A DNA stretch of 52,508 bases from an uncultured Amphritea sp. (GCF_937127095.1 NZ_CAKZLP010000022.1:1-52508); one strand, 5' to 3'; shown: positions 34,704 to 44,582, numbered from the stretch's first letter. The notes: a model not told the origin generated them from the letters alone. Translations and numbers: made by a program.

Positions 34704-37130
34704 TTACCCGTCAACCAGACTGCTCTGTGCTGTTTGCTGCAACCGGTCGTAGAACTGCTCAGCTTTGATCGGTTTGGAAAACAGATAACCCTGGAAGCAG
34801 TTGCAGCCCAACTCCATCAACGCACTGCGTTCATTCAGGGTTTCAACGCCTTCGGCGATCACTGTCAGGTTCAACCGGTCCGCGGTGGCAATAATAACCT
34901 CTACAATGGCTGCCTGTTCAGATGAGGGGCGCAGACCGGTAACAAATGACCTGTCTATCTTGAGTATATCCAGCGGTAGATTATGAAGGTAGCGCAGAGA
35001 AGAGTAGCCGGTACCAAAGTCATCAATGGCAAATGATATGCCCTGTTGCTTAAGCAGTTTCATCTTGCCGCAGGCAATGTCAAAGTTATTCAACAACATA
35101 TTTTCGGTGATCTCCAGCTCTAGCAGTAAGCCGGGAAGTTCAGCCTTTTCAAGCGTATCCAGCAGACGATCAACAAAATCAACCTGCATAAACTGCAGCG
35201 GGCTGATATTAACAGCGAGGCGTTTAAATGGGTCAGGCAAACCCTGCTTTTGCCAGGCTGACAGTTGGGAGATGGCTTGTTTTAACACCCAGTTACCTAT
35301 TTCGAGAATCTGACCGCTCTCTTCAGCGATCTGAATAAAGTCCCCGGGCATAATGATGCCTTTGTCCGGATGTCGCCATCGCAGCAACGCTTCGGCGCCG
35401 AGAATCTGATCATCACTGTTCACCTGGGGTTGATACCAGAGCTCAAACTCATTATGTTCCAGCGCCTGATGCAGGCCTTTTTCCACCTCCATCCGTTCCT
35501 GAGCAGAGGATTGCATCTCCGGATCGAAAAACTGGTAACTATTACGGCCCAGTGTTTTTACGCGATAGAGTGCGGTGTCGGCATGGCGCAGGACGTCGAG
35601 TGCGTTATTTTGTTTATCCGGGAAAATGGCAATGCCTATACTGGTACTGCAGTAGAGCTGGTGGTCACCAATCACAAAGGGAAGCGCCATCTCCTGCAAA
35701 ATGTTCAACGCGCAGGAGGCTGCAACTTCAGCACAGAGTTCCGCTGTTTTTCCGGTATCGGGCAGTAGAACAGCAAACTCATCTCCGCCAAAGCGGGCGC
35801 AGGTGCTTTTTTCCGGCAATATCCGGGTGAGCCGTGTTGCTACCTCGCAAAGAATGGCGTCACCAACCGGGTGGCCGAGTGAATCATTAATCGTTTTAAA
35901 ACGATCAAGATCCAGATAGAGGATTGCGCCAAAATGGTGGCTGTTCTGATGAAAGTTTATCGCAGCACTCAGGCGATCGATAAATAGTCTGCGGTTGGCG
36001 AGCCCGGTGAGGGTGTCGAAAAACGCCAGTTCGAAGATCTGTTTCTCCGCGGCTTTTCTGACTGAGATATCCCGGGCCAGAATCATAATATAGTCTTCAT
36101 CGTTGAGACACATTCTGATACAGCGGGCTTCAACCGGAAACTGGTCTCCCTGCGTGCTGCTTTGCTCGTCCTCGATGGTGCTGATCTGTTTGTCATCGAT
36201 GGTGGTAAACAGCACCTGCAGTGCTTCGGCGGTATAGTTTTTACTGAAGTTTGCCAGCGACTGACCGATCAACAACTGTCCATCGATCCTGAGTGTCTGT
36301 TCAGCCTGATGGTTGGCCCTGACAATGGTGCTGTCAGGCCGGCAGAGAAACATCGCATCACCGGCGTTATCCATCAGCGAGCGGGAAAAGTGTTCACTTT
36401 TAGACAGGTTGTTAATCGTTTCATTTAGCAGGTCTGTTTTCTCGTTTTTCTCCTGCCAGAGACGGGCAAACCCCTCAGCCAGCTCACCGATCTCATCGGG
36501 TTTATTGTAAGGTGGTTGCGGACAGTGGTCATTATGACGTAACAGGTTAACCCAATTGGCAATATCGAGAATAGGTCGCGACAGGTAACGATAGATTAAC
36601 ACCAAGAATATCATTGCCAGTATAAGACTGGTGATAATGCCGACGGTCAGGCTGGTGGTGATGCGGCGGGCATAGTTGTTGATAATTTGAGATGTATCCA
36701 GGTCGATAATCAGCTTCGCGCTATCCTTACTGGATGGGCTTACGGTTAACGGGGTTTCAATATGACTGCTGATCTGAAAAAAGGAGCTGACTATGGAGGC
36801 GGTCCGGGTTTGCTCAGCGGGTTCCCGGCTATGTTCGGCAAGTTTATCGCCGAAGTCATCAATGATACTGGCATGAATGATAATCGGATTGGATATCAGC
36901 GATGCGGTGATCTCACCCCCCAGTTCGCTATCCAGATTATAGACCGCACGGGTTGCCGTCTCTCTGTTCATAAGGGTAATCCGCTCAACCGCTTGCTGCA
37001 GCTTGAGTTTTTCCAGATCAAAGTCCATATAGATCTGCCAGCTGGTTGAGAGAAGCCCCAACAACACTGAGATCAGTAGTACAGACCGGGCTTGCTTAAA
37101 AGCGATACGCTGAGTAAAGGTTGAACTCAT
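34704..37130 (-). CDS. Membrane GGDEF-EAL protein with HAMP and PAS domains
   Basis: This 808-residue c-di-GMP enzyme has TM1 (about 15-35), a periplasmic sensor region, TM2 (about 160-185), HAMP (about 185-240), PAS (about 250-370), GGDEF (about 375-540) and EAL (about 555-800). The GGDEF site is intact ([13 protein letters not shown]) but lacks the RxxD I-site. The EAL site is intact ([34 protein letters not shown]), so phosphodiesterase activity is likely and the cyclase part may act or regulate. I chose ATG 37130 (MSSTFTQRI). The substrate-binding protein gene lies 55 bp upstream on the same strand and may supply a signal. Confidence 0.9.
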   Translation of the reverse strand: MSSTFTQRIAFKQARSVLLISVLLGLLSTSWQIYMDFDLEKLKLQQAVERITLMNRETATRAVYNLDSELGGEITASLISNPIIIHASIIDDFGDKLAEHSREPAEQTRTASIVSSFFQISSHIETPLTVSPSSKDSAKLIIDLDTSQIINNYARRITTSLTVGIITSLILAMIFLVLIYRYLSRPILDIANWVNLLRHNDHCPQPPYNKPDEIGELAEGFARLWQEKNEKTDLLNETINNLSKSEHFSRSLMDNAGDAMFLCRPDSTIVRANHQAEQTLRIDGQLLIGQSLANFSKNYTAEALQVLFTTIDDKQISTIEDEQSSTQGDQFPVEARCIRMCLNDEDYIMILARDISVRKAAEKQIFELAFFDTLTGLANRRLFIDRLSAAINFHQNSHHFGAILYLDLDRFKTINDSLGHPVGDAILCEVATRLTRILPEKSTCARFGGDEFAVLLPDTGKTAELCAEVAASCALNILQEMALPFVIGDHQLYCSTSIGIAIFPDKQNNALDVLRHADTALYRVKTLGRNSYQFFDPEMQSSAQERMEVEKGLHQALEHNEFELWYQPQVNSDDQILGAEALLRWRHPDKGIIMPGDFIQIAEESGQILEIGNWVLKQAISQLSAWQKQGLPDPFKRLAVNISPLQFMQVDFVDRLLDTLEKAELPGLLLELEITENMLLNNFDIACGKMKLLKQQGISFAIDDFGTGYSSLRYLHNLPLDILKIDRSFVTGLRPSSEQAAIVEVIIATADRLNLTVIAEGVETLNERSALMELGCNCFQGYLFSKPIKAEQFYDRLQQTAQSSLVDG

Positions 37131-37184
37131 CGGCAATGTTCCTGCTTTACGCTAAAACTATGTGAAAATTCAGCGAAAGCTGTG

Positions 37185-37931
37185 TCAAAAATACTGTTTA
37201 TATATCGCATCAAATTCCCCCGAAGTTTTAATTTTGTTGAGTCCGGCGTTGAATTGATCCAGCAATGCTTCATTGCCTGGGTATTGCTTACTGAGACACA
37301 GGTGTAATGGTGTACTTTTTATATCGTTTAATCGATGGGACTTTATCTTATTTTGCAGGCCCAGTTCTCGGGCATGGTACAGCGTCGTCAGTTCGCCGCT
37401 ATAGAATACATCGACATTTCGGTACACCACCGAACGGATACCACTGTCAACATCGGGGGTAGTTGAATGGTTTACATCGTGTTGGGTCAGCTGTTGTTCC
37501 ACTCCCCATTCAGTTACAGAAATTACCTGGTAATGGTGTAGATCAGCAAATTTTATCAGCTTGCGGGTATCGAAATCTTTAGCGGTGATGGCAACCCGGT
37601 TGTTTTCACTGGTGGGGTCGCTGAAGAGCATAAACGCTTCTCTAGTGGGGTTTTTGGCGCAGGAAAGTGTGCCGGCAATTTTGCCATGCTCCATATTTTT
37701 GACAATACGTTTCCAGGGAGCTTCGGAAATGGTGGCCTCGATGCCAACGGCGGCAAACGCAGCTTTAACGACCTCTACATCGATCCCACTGATGGCGTTT
37801 TGCGGGCCAATAATCGTGTAGGGGGGGAACTCCACAGTATAAAGCTTAACCTGATTCTCTCCTGCCATAGCAAAGAAACTTAGTATTGTCAGACATACGG
37901 CTAAAAAGGCTTTATTAAAAAATGAAAACAT
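37185..37931 (-). CDS. Periplasmic solute-binding protein, SBP_bac_3 type
   Basis: This 248-residue protein has a Sec signal peptide (MFSFFNKAFLAVCLTILSFFAMA) and the solute-binding fold: VKLYTVEFPPYTIIG, SGIDVEVVKAAFAAVGIEATI, APWKRIVKNMEHGKIAGTLSCAKNPTR, VYRNVDVFYSGE and KTSGEFDAIYKQYF. I chose ATG 37931 since GAGAGGG lies just before it; the TTG upstream would sit on that site. No ABC permease or ATPase is beside it. It is next to the GGDEF-EAL gene, so it could feed a ligand signal to it rather than to a transporter. Confidence 0.85.
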   Translation of the reverse strand: MFSFFNKAFLAVCLTILSFFAMAGENQVKLYTVEFPPYTIIGPQNAISGIDVEVVKAAFAAVGIEATISEAPWKRIVKNMEHGKIAGTLSCAKNPTREAFMLFSDPTSENNRVAITAKDFDTRKLIKFADLHHYQVISVTEWGVEQQLTQHDVNHSTTPDVDSGIRSVVYRNVDVFYSGELTTLYHARELGLQNKIKSHRLNDIKSTPLHLCLSKQYPGNEALLDQFNAGLNKIKTSGEFDAIYKQYF

Positions 37932-38135
37932 CCAGATCCCTCTCAAATGTAGATAAGCTTTTTACGTCACTCCTGTAAACGTCTTGTCATTCTTTACTTT
38001 TTTGGCGATAAAGCAAGATCTCATTGGTTGAACATAACCAGAGCGAAGTTATTTTATACTTCGTGAAAAACCAATCTTAGAGCTTAGTCGTTAAAGCCGT
38101 ATTAAGCTAAGTAAGTAAACTTAGCGGCTGGCTGT

Positions 38136-38507
38136 TTAGTCTTCAGCCGTAAAGCTTTGCCAGCCTTCAATAATCTCGATGAAGTCATCCAGGCCGCAGC
38201 TGGCGGTGGACTCCTGATCATAGAACACCAGGTTGTCCTCCGGTTGTTCCTCTTCAAACTCCGAATCCAGGGCATGAGCACGCACTACGGCCTCATCCCG
38301 GCTGAGCAATAGATTGTATTCAGCGCCTTCCATCCGATAGTCCATGCGCTGATGGTTTTGCAGTTCAGCGATGATTGTCATCAGTTCAGCGATAACCGTC
38401 TGGCGGCTTCTTAACTCATAGGTCAGCCAATAACCGAGGGCTTCATGGCCCATGGAAAACTCAGCCCGGAACGCGCCGTAAATATCGTGGGTGAAATCGT
38501 AGTCCAC
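38136..38507 (-). CDS. yacL: YacL/UPF0231 family protein
   Basis: This 123-residue acidic protein matches YacL: MDYDFTHDIYGAFRAEFSMGHEALGYWL at the start, EYNLLLSRDEAVVRAHALDSEFEEE in the middle and YDQESTASCGLDDFIEIIEGW at the end. The family is conserved in gammaproteobacteria with unknown function. It is a lone gene here. Confidence 0.88.
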   Translation of the reverse strand: MDYDFTHDIYGAFRAEFSMGHEALGYWLTYELRSRQTVIAELMTIIAELQNHQRMDYRMEGAEYNLLLSRDEAVVRAHALDSEFEEEQPEDNLVFYDQESTASCGLDDFIEIIEGWQSFTAED

Positions 38508-38808
38508 AGTCGTGCTCCGTCATGGGTGAGGTATTCATTTAAATGGACGCGGAGCATAGCATAGCTGCTTTGAATAGAGCAGCAGAAGTATCATCGCGGC
38601 GCTATCGTCGCCAGATAGATGTATGGCCTTCGCATTGAAATAATAATTGGTTAGTATTTATTCAGTTAGCAGTTTAGGTACTGAATAGCCCTTTTCTGGG
38701 AGAAGTACGCTATATTCGGGAAATTAAGTTTTTATACTTAACGTTTCATTTCTTAATCGGGGTTGGGTAGTCGACCTTAGGTGCGGACGTTTCATGGAGT
38801 TAGATGAC

Positions 38809-39771
38809 GTGATTAATCAAGAAGATGATGTTTACAAGACGTTGCTCGAGTCAACCAATGCTATTCCCTGGAAGATAAATTGGGAGACCAAGGCGTTTGA
38901 GTATATCGGGCCCCAGATCGAACAGCTGTTAGGCTGGAGTCAGGACAGCTGGGTATCAGCCCAGGACTGGATCGATCGGATTCATGTGGATGAGCGGGAT
39001 AGCACTGCGCAGTACTGCATCAACCTGTGTGAAAAAGGCACCGATCATGAGGCGGATTATCGGGCGCTGACCGCCGATGGCCGGTATGTCTGGGTGCGTG
39101 ATGTTGTCCATGTTATTCGCAAGAATGGTGTGACGACTGATCTGGTCGGCTTTATGTTTGATATATCCGAGCGGAAGGCGATGGAAGAGGAGCTTCAGCG
39201 GGCGAATAAAAAGCTCGAAGCACTCTCCTATCTGGATGGCCTGACCGGAGTCCCCAATCGTCGCCTCTATGACCAGACTCTGACCACTGAGTGGGCGCGA
39301 GCGCTGCGCTCCGGTAGCTCCCTCTCCCTGATTGTTATCGATATTGACCATTTCAAAGACTACAACGACCAGTGTGGACATATTCAGGGTGATGAGTGTC
39401 TGAGACAGGTAGCCGAAGCGTTGCAGAGTGTTGCGGTTCGCTCAACTGACTTCTTTGCCCGTTATGGTGGTGAGGAGTTTGTATTGCTGTTGCCGGATAC
39501 CGCTCGCGAAGCTGCCCGTGATATTGCCGAGCGTTGCCGCCGCTGTATTCTTGAACTTGGACTGCCACATCCGGCGTCGAGCACCGGACCACTGCTGACC
39601 ATCAGCGCCGGAGTTGCCAGCATGGAACCGAAGCAGGGGACTGACCAGAGTGAACTGTTTTCAGCCGCCGACCGGATGTTGTATCAGGCCAAACGTAATG
39701 GCCGCAATCGCTTTGCCTGCAGCTGGCCGATTAAGGCCACCGGTCCTGACACAAATCTGGCTGCGGGTTAA
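38809..39771 (+). CDS. PAS-GGDEF diguanylate cyclase, copy 1
   Basis: This soluble protein of about 320 residues has a PAS/PAC domain (IPWKINWETKAFEYIGPQIEQLLGW to FDISERKAMEEEL) and a GGDEF domain (DIDHFKDYNDQCGH; RYGGEEFVLLLPD). The RxxD I-site RSTD is intact. I prefer GTG 38809, spaced nine bases from GGAG, because the paralogue at 40787 uses the same GTG with the same surroundings (GTGATyrATCAAGA); an ATG at 38794 would add five residues. It is one of two close copies flanking the cupin-like gene. Confidence 0.88.
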   Translation: MINQEDDVYKTLLESTNAIPWKINWETKAFEYIGPQIEQLLGWSQDSWVSAQDWIDRIHVDERDSTAQYCINLCEKGTDHEADYRALTADGRYVWVRDVVHVIRKNGVTTDLVGFMFDISERKAMEEELQRANKKLEALSYLDGLTGVPNRRLYDQTLTTEWARALRSGSSLSLIVIDIDHFKDYNDQCGHIQGDECLRQVAEALQSVAVRSTDFFARYGGEEFVLLLPDTAREAARDIAERCRRCILELGLPHPASSTGPLLTISAGVASMEPKQGTDQSELFSAADRMLYQAKRNGRNRFACSWPIKATGPDTNLAAG

Positions 39772-39876
39772 GCTCGCTTTAAATCAAAACCGGATTGCCA
39801 TTACCCGAGTAGTGGAGTCGTTTTTGGGCTCAGGTTTATTTTACACGGGTGCTGCCCGATAAAGAGATGACTGGAT

Positions 39877-40686
39877 ATGCATCAACCGGATAAAAGTCTG
39901 TTGGAAGAAACCATCGTTAAAAGCGCAGAACTGACCCGCTATGCGGTGAAAGATGGTGAGCCAGATACCAGTAAGGTTGTTATGAGCACCGACGGGGAGA
40001 TCGCCTTTGTTGAGAAGGGGGTTACCAACTGGGTGATAGATATTGCCTCACAGCAAGCAATTTCAGCCTCGCAACCTGACACCCCCCATGTGGCCGTTAA
40101 CGCTCGATGGTATACCGCCCAGGAATCGCTGGAAGCCGGCATTGAAGTATTTTACGGCGGCAGTGCCAACAATTTTGGCAGCATGGGGACGCTGCTGGTT
40201 CCGGATGGTTTTGCGATTCCAACGGTCACCGCGACCCGTGCGAACGTTAAGTATTACGGTCTTTCACTGATCGAAACCGGTGAGCATTTTTCAATCTCAT
40301 CAGGCAGATATCAGACCGCGATGATGCGCTATGAATATGGCAAAGACTATAAGAAAGAGTTCCTCATGCAAACGGCGGGTGGTGGCGGTATTTTTGTCGA
40401 AACCCATGATTTTCCTCATGTACATATTCCGCTCTTTGATACCTGTGGCGGTTATATCGTGATCGGAAAAAAGGTGGAGTGTGAGTATCACTTCACAGCC
40501 TTCAGAATCCCCTTTGGTTATGGCCTTATTACCCCTTCGGGCACGATTCATGGGGATGGCACGCTGGTGGGTGAGTACGGTCTGACGGTTGCTGATTCAG
40601 CGCTGGCGAGCGCTGATACTGTTCTGATTTATAACGAAAACAGCATGAGTATGGCGCAGGGAATTGTACCCGACTGGCCCAACTAA
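39877..40686 (+). CDS. Cupin-like protein of unknown function
   Basis: This 269-residue protein is rich in beta strands. A candidate metal site is ETHDFPHVHIPLFDTCGGYIVIG with HxH spacing, followed by YHFTAFRIPFGYGLITPSGTIHGDG with another His. This looks like a cupin barrel (HxH...H) and is common in dioxygenases and sugar isomerases. I do not recognise the family. It lies between two nearly identical PAS-GGDEF genes, which suggests the cluster was made by duplication around it; a functional link to c-di-GMP is not shown. Confidence 0.55.
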   Translation: MHQPDKSLLEETIVKSAELTRYAVKDGEPDTSKVVMSTDGEIAFVEKGVTNWVIDIASQQAISASQPDTPHVAVNARWYTAQESLEAGIEVFYGGSANNFGSMGTLLVPDGFAIPTVTATRANVKYYGLSLIETGEHFSISSGRYQTAMMRYEYGKDYKKEFLMQTAGGGGIFVETHDFPHVHIPLFDTCGGYIVIGKKVECEYHFTAFRIPFGYGLITPSGTIHGDGTLVGEYGLTVADSALASADTVLIYNENSMSMAQGIVPDWPN

Positions 40687-40786
40687 GCTATATTGAGTGC
40701 TGACGATTTAAGCCATCAGGTTGTGTTTAATTATTGTTCCGAAGTTTTACTACCCTGTTTCCTTATGTTGCAAGGAGAGTGATAAC

Positions 40787-41761
40787 GTGATCGATCAAGA
40801 TGAGGACGGCGTATACAAAGCGTTACTTGAGTCTACTAAGGCGATTCCCTGGAAGATTAACTGGGAGACCAAGGCGTTTGAGTATATTGGCCCGCAGATT
40901 GAGTCGCTGTTGGGGTGGTCTCAGGACAGCTGGGCATCTGCGCAGGACTGGATAGACCGTATTCATGAAGATGAAAGGGAGCAGTCAGCTAACAACTGTA
41001 TCGCCTTAAGTGATAAAGGCTTCGATCACGAAATCGATTACCGGGCACTGACCGCCGATGGACAGTATGTCTGGGTGCGGGATGTTATTCATGTTATCCG
41101 GGAAGAGGGCATCACCAAATCGCTGATAGGATTTATCTTTGATATATCTGAGCGTAAAGCGATGGAAGACGAGTTGCAGCGCGTCAACAAAAGGCTGGAA
41201 ATACTCTCTTTCCAGGATGGCCTCACCGGCGTTGCCAACTGGCGTCTTTACGATCAGACCCTGGAACGGGAGTGGGCTCATGCGATGCGCAACCGTGCGC
41301 CACTGTCGCTGATCGTTATTGATATCGATATGTTCAAAGAATATAACGACCATTTTGGCCATCTTCGCGGTGATGAAGCCTTGAAAAGGGTTGCTGAAAC
41401 CCTGCAGAAAGTGGTTGCCCGATCAACAGATCTTATTGCTCGTTATGGCGGAGAGGAGTTTGTCCTGTTGCTGCCGGATACCAGCCGCAAAGCCACCCTT
41501 GATATTGCCGAACGTTGCCGTCGGGAGATCTACGAACTCTCTATTGCCCATCCGGGTTCGAATGTTGGCAACATGTTGACCATCAGTGCTGGCGTTGCCT
41601 CTATGGTGCCAACCGATAAACTTGACCGCTCATCGCTTTTTGCTACCGCCGACAAAATGCTATATCAGGCGAAACACAGCGGCCGCAACAGAGTCGTATG
41701 CAGTTGGCCGCAGGGCGTGGCTCGCCAAAAGAGCGGGGACTCGCTAAAAGCGCGAGAGTGA
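40787..41761 (+). CDS. PAS-GGDEF diguanylate cyclase, copy 2
   Basis: This 324-residue protein has the same layout as the gene at 38809: a PAS domain (IPWKINWETKAFEYIGPQ) and GGDEF domain (DIDMFKEYNDHFGH; RYGGEEFVLLLPD) with intact I-site RSTD. I chose GTG 40787, seven bases after AAGGAGAG; the upstream frame lacks a ribosome binding site. The last few residues (SGDSLKARE) are encoded by CTAG-type hairpin repeat DNA, so the repeat cluster that follows has run into the coding end and replaced the original C-terminus. Confidence 0.88.
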   Translation: MIDQDEDGVYKALLESTKAIPWKINWETKAFEYIGPQIESLLGWSQDSWASAQDWIDRIHEDEREQSANNCIALSDKGFDHEIDYRALTADGQYVWVRDVIHVIREEGITKSLIGFIFDISERKAMEDELQRVNKRLEILSFQDGLTGVANWRLYDQTLEREWAHAMRNRAPLSLIVIDIDMFKEYNDHFGHLRGDEALKRVAETLQKVVARSTDLIARYGGEEFVLLLPDTSRKATLDIAERCRREIYELSIAHPGSNVGNMLTISAGVASMVPTDKLDRSSLFATADKMLYQAKHSGRNRVVCSWPQGVARQKSGDSLKARE

Positions 41762-42065
41762 TTAGAACGGACTCGCAAAGAACGCGAGAGTCGCTAGAAC
41801 GGACTCGCAAAGAACGCGGGAGTGGCTAGAACGGACTCGCAAAGAACGCGAGAGTCGCTAGAACGGAAACTTCGTTTCCTGCTAGTGGTTAGACGCGACT
41901 GCGTCGCTTGCTAGATAAAAGCCGTCGCTCGTTGTTCGTTGCTCGGAAAGCAAAAAGCCTCTAGGGATGTGCCTTTGAAAATGCATTAAATACGTTAAAA
42001 CTCTGTATCACTACCCGTCTTTTCGCTTTTTCTAACAACTAGCAAGTCACGGAGTGACGTCTAAC
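41730..42065. repeat. CTAG hairpin repeats (cluster B)
   Basis: A 32-bp unit (CTAGAACGGACTCGCA, then AGAACGCGAGAGTCG) is repeated in tandem from about 41764 to 41859, then a GGAAAC-TTC-GTTTCC hairpin (41865-41879), then GCGAC-TGC-GTCGC (about 41894-41906). After a gap, a copy in the other orientation has stem GTCAC/GTGAC and loop GGA (42046-42058). The whole 390-bp gap before the AraC gene is repeat or featureless DNA. Confidence 0.8.
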
Positions 42066-42154
42066 GACTGCTTTTAACATTCAGCAACGGGGATCAGGAT
42101 TCTGTTCCCGCTCAGTGCGATCATTAGCCCTGCCATGAATACTGAGGAGTTTGC

Positions 42155-43015
42155 ATGAGTCTGAAAAGCGAAGATTCGCGCATCAACCGGGTCTGTGATT
42201 ACATTAATCAGAATCTTGATGCTGAGCTGACGTTGGCGCAACTCAGCGATGTCGCTTTGCTGTCGAAGTATCATTTTCATCGACTGTTTTCTGCGTTTAC
42301 CGGCGTTAGTCTGGTCCGTTTTATCCAGCTGATGCGGTTAAAACGGGCTTCATTCCGGTTAGCGTTTGAGCATGAGCAGCGGATTATCGATATCGCGTAT
42401 GAAGCAGGGTTTGATAGCCCTGAAGCGTTTTCCCGGGCGTTTAAGCGAACTTTTGGACAATCTCCCAGTGGATTCAGGGCATCACCTGAGTGGCCGGAAT
42501 GGCACTCTAAATTCCAGTTTGATATGCCTTCAGGAGGCGTGCTGAAAATGAATGTTGAGATTCTGAATTTTGCTGAAACCCCGGTGGCGCTGGTTGAGCA
42601 TAAAGGGCCCCGAGAACAGGTGCTGAATGCGGTGGGGCAGTTTATTGCCTGGCGTAAAGAAACCGGTCTGTCTCCGGTTAACAGCAGTCAAACCTTTGGC
42701 ATACCCTATAATGACCCCAATACCTCAGCGCCGGAAGAGTTTCGCTTCGATGTCTGTGGTTCGTTTGACGGAGAGGTTCCGGCGAATGGTTATGGTGTGA
42801 AGTCCGGGGTTATTCCAGGCGGGCGTTGTGCGGTGATTCATCTTCGGGGCAGTCACGAGAAGATTGATGAGAGCATCTATTATCTGTACCGCACCTGGCT
42901 GCCCGAAAGCGGTGAAGAGTTGCGGGACTATCCCTGCTTTTTTCAATACCTGAACTTCATTCACGAGGTTGATGAGTGTGATCTGCTAACCGATATTTAT
43001 CTGCCGCTTAAATAG
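42155..43015 (+). CDS. AraC-family regulator with GyrI-like effector domain
   Basis: This 286-residue protein has an N-terminal AraC DNA-binding domain with two helix-turn-helix motifs (LTLAQLSDVALLSKYHFHRLFSAFTGVSLVRFIQLMRLKRA and IDIAYEAGFDSPEAFSRAFKRTFGQSPSGFR), then a GyrI-like (Rob/BmrR type) ligand domain from about 125 (VEILNFAETPVALVEHKGP to FFQYLNFIHEVDECDLLTDIYLPL). Such proteins bind cationic or hydrophobic drugs and activate multidrug genes. AGGAG precedes the ATG by seven or eight bases. Confidence 0.9.
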   Translation: MSLKSEDSRINRVCDYINQNLDAELTLAQLSDVALLSKYHFHRLFSAFTGVSLVRFIQLMRLKRASFRLAFEHEQRIIDIAYEAGFDSPEAFSRAFKRTFGQSPSGFRASPEWPEWHSKFQFDMPSGGVLKMNVEILNFAETPVALVEHKGPREQVLNAVGQFIAWRKETGLSPVNSSQTFGIPYNDPNTSAPEEFRFDVCGSFDGEVPANGYGVKSGVIPGGRCAVIHLRGSHEKIDESIYYLYRTWLPESGEELRDYPCFFQYLNFIHEVDECDLLTDIYLPLK

Positions 43016-43039
43016 TCAGATCAGATCTTTACCGAATAA

Positions 43040-43064
43040 AAAGCCCGGTAAAAAGCCGGGCTTT
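43040..43064 (+). terminator. Rho-independent terminator of the AraC-GyrI gene
   Basis: AAAGCCCGG pairs with CCGGGCTTT (9 bp, 7-base loop), 25 bp after the stop. A T-rich stem arm replaces a separate T-run. Confidence 0.8.
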
Positions 43065-43299
43065 GATAAACGAGCCATTCACTTAAATGCAGATCATGAC
43101 CCGTTATACTACTGCCCGGACATCACCCCGAACAATAGCCCCTTCAAACCGAGTCTTCTGCGTTGTCTATATTGCCCTGGTTTATCGTAGCGAGGTTGTT
43201 GTACCTACACGACGTTCTGTTCTTTTCCCAGGTTTATCGTTGTGTGGGCACAGCTCCTACAAAACGCCAATAAACCGCAGCGCCTGCTGTATGCTTTTT

Positions 43300-43352
43300 C
43301 TAGCCACTAACAAGCGGCGAAGCCGCGTCTAGCCAGTCGCGTAGCGACGATC
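43300..43352. repeat. CTAG hairpin repeats (cluster C)
   Basis: Two hairpins with GNA loops on the plus strand: GCGGC-GAA-GCCGC (43314-43326) and GTCGC-GTA-GCGAC (43336-43348). Each is flanked by CTAG or CTAGCC. They end 15 bp before the CBS gene stop. Confidence 0.75.
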
Positions 43353-43366
43353 TGGCCACTGCTCTA

Positions 43367-43954
43367 TCAAGTATCCCGTCCGGCAAACAGTACGTTCACA
43401 ACCTCACGGAAGTGTGCGGCGCGCTTGGAAATTTCCACCGGGACTTTCAGGCGACGGGCGATATCACTGGAAGAGATCACCCCCCGAATCTCATGCTTTG
43501 TGGTATCGACAACCAGCATATGCGGGGTGCCGGTGTGCTGCAAAGTGCGCAGCAGGTCACCGATACAGGCATGGTTTATCTCGCTCAGAGGCATCGCGTG
43601 TAACCGTTCGCGGGGGGTCATCACCTCTTTGATTGAGATATCATGCCGTTTTAGTCCGGCGGAGGTGGCGATACTCATCGCGGAACGACTTTCCAGATCA
43701 GCAATGGTGAGTAGTCCACGAAAGTTTTCGTCCTTGTCGATCACCAGGATAGAGCGCACATGTACTTTGCGCATCATCTGTCGGGCTTCATCAATGGACA
43801 CATCCTGTTCCATCATCAGCGGCTGGACTTTTTCGAAATCGGTCATCACCTCAATCGCATGGGTGTCCAGTGTGTATTCGTGTAATTCATAGGGACGGGC
43901 GATATCATCGTTCGCATCCAGAAGAATAGTTTTCAGTTCATTATAATTATTCAT
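43367..43954 (-). CDS. CBS-domain protein
   Basis: A 195-residue soluble protein with two CBS domains: about residues 32-90 (VMTDFEKVQPLMMEQDVSIDEARQMMRKVHVRSILVIDKDENFRGLLTIADLE) and about 112-175 (VMTPRERLHAMPLSEI, TGTPHMLVVDTTKHEIRGVISSSDIARRL). CBS pairs bind adenosyl ligands and sense energy state. It is probably a standalone sensor; nothing nearby shows its target. It is flanked by hairpin repeats on the downstream side. Confidence 0.85.
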   Translation of the reverse strand: MNNYNELKTILLDANDDIARPYELHEYTLDTHAIEVMTDFEKVQPLMMEQDVSIDEARQMMRKVHVRSILVIDKDENFRGLLTIADLESRSAMSIATSAGLKRHDISIKEVMTPRERLHAMPLSEINHACIGDLLRTLQHTGTPHMLVVDTTKHEIRGVISSSDIARRLKVPVEISKRAAHFREVVNVLFAGRDT

Positions 43955-44008
43955 AGCGTAATCCTGCCTTTAAGGCTGTCATCAATAGATAGAAAAAGTG
44001 ATGAGTAA

Positions 44009-44353
44009 TTAGCCGAAGGTGGGTGGTGCTCGTGGGGATGGGGTAACCCAGCGAGTGCTGGGCAGTGGTGATTTTTCGGAGTAAACCCTGATGGAGTCCG
44101 GTGATAGCAGTGCGTAGTGAGGCGCAGTTGAAAGCACTATATCGCAAGGCTGATCCTCATCATCGACAGGCGCCGGAAGCAAAAACTGCTCTGCATTACT
44201 CTCATTGACCGACAATAGCTGTTTGGCAAGCGTCTCAAGCGGCAACACCCGACTCTGCATGACAATCAGCACCAGCAAAAGCAGCAACGCCAGCCACCAT
44301 TGAGTAAGGCGGGTAGCGGTGAGAGGTAAGGTAGTGCTTTCTGCGTGCTTCAT
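44009..44353 (-). CDS. Small hypothetical protein with one membrane helix
   Basis: This 114-residue protein has a helix at about residues 18-38 (WWLALLLLLVLIVM) and a soluble tail. No motif is seen. The tail contains a single Cys and many Ser and Pro residues. It lies 54 bp upstream of the CBS gene on the same strand. Confidence 0.5.
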   Translation of the reverse strand: MKHAESTTLPLTATRLTQWWLALLLLLVLIVMQSRVLPLETLAKQLLSVNESNAEQFLLPAPVDDEDQPCDIVLSTAPHYALLSPDSIRVYSEKSPLPSTRWVTPSPRAPPTFG

Positions 44354-44435
44354 AAATCTCAGTGTAGGCTAAATCCTATGGAGGGGAAATCCTGAAACGA
44401 AAAAATTATCGAGAGGTCCGAATTTTGAATCGCTT

Positions 44436-44582
44436 TGACTCGCGAAAAACGCGAGAGTGGCTAGAACGGACTCGCAAAGAACGCGAGAGTCGCTAGAACG
44501 GACTCGCAAAGAACGCGAGAGTCGCTAGAACGAAAACTTCGTTTCCTGCTAGTGGTTAGACGCGACTGCGTCGCTTGCTAGG
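44436..44582. repeat. CTAG hairpin repeats (cluster D)
   Basis: Two or three tandem copies of the 32-bp CTAGAACGGACTCGCA-type unit, then GAAAAC-TTC-GTTTCC and GCGAC-TGC-GTCGC hairpins, in the same order and orientation as cluster B at 41.76-41.92 kb. A further degenerate copy lies at about 44680-44710. The 365-bp gap between genes holds nothing else. Confidence 0.8.

Noticed and set aside
38043..38062. loxP-like sequence (GAAGTTATTTTATACTTCG)
   Set aside because: Only a short hairpin of six base pairs; the arms do not match loxP and no recombinase is near.
29974..41761. Special c-di-GMP island from four GGDEF genes
   Set aside because: Many GGDEF genes are normal in marine gammaproteobacteria; apart from the duplicated PAS-GGDEF pair they share no operon or arrangement.
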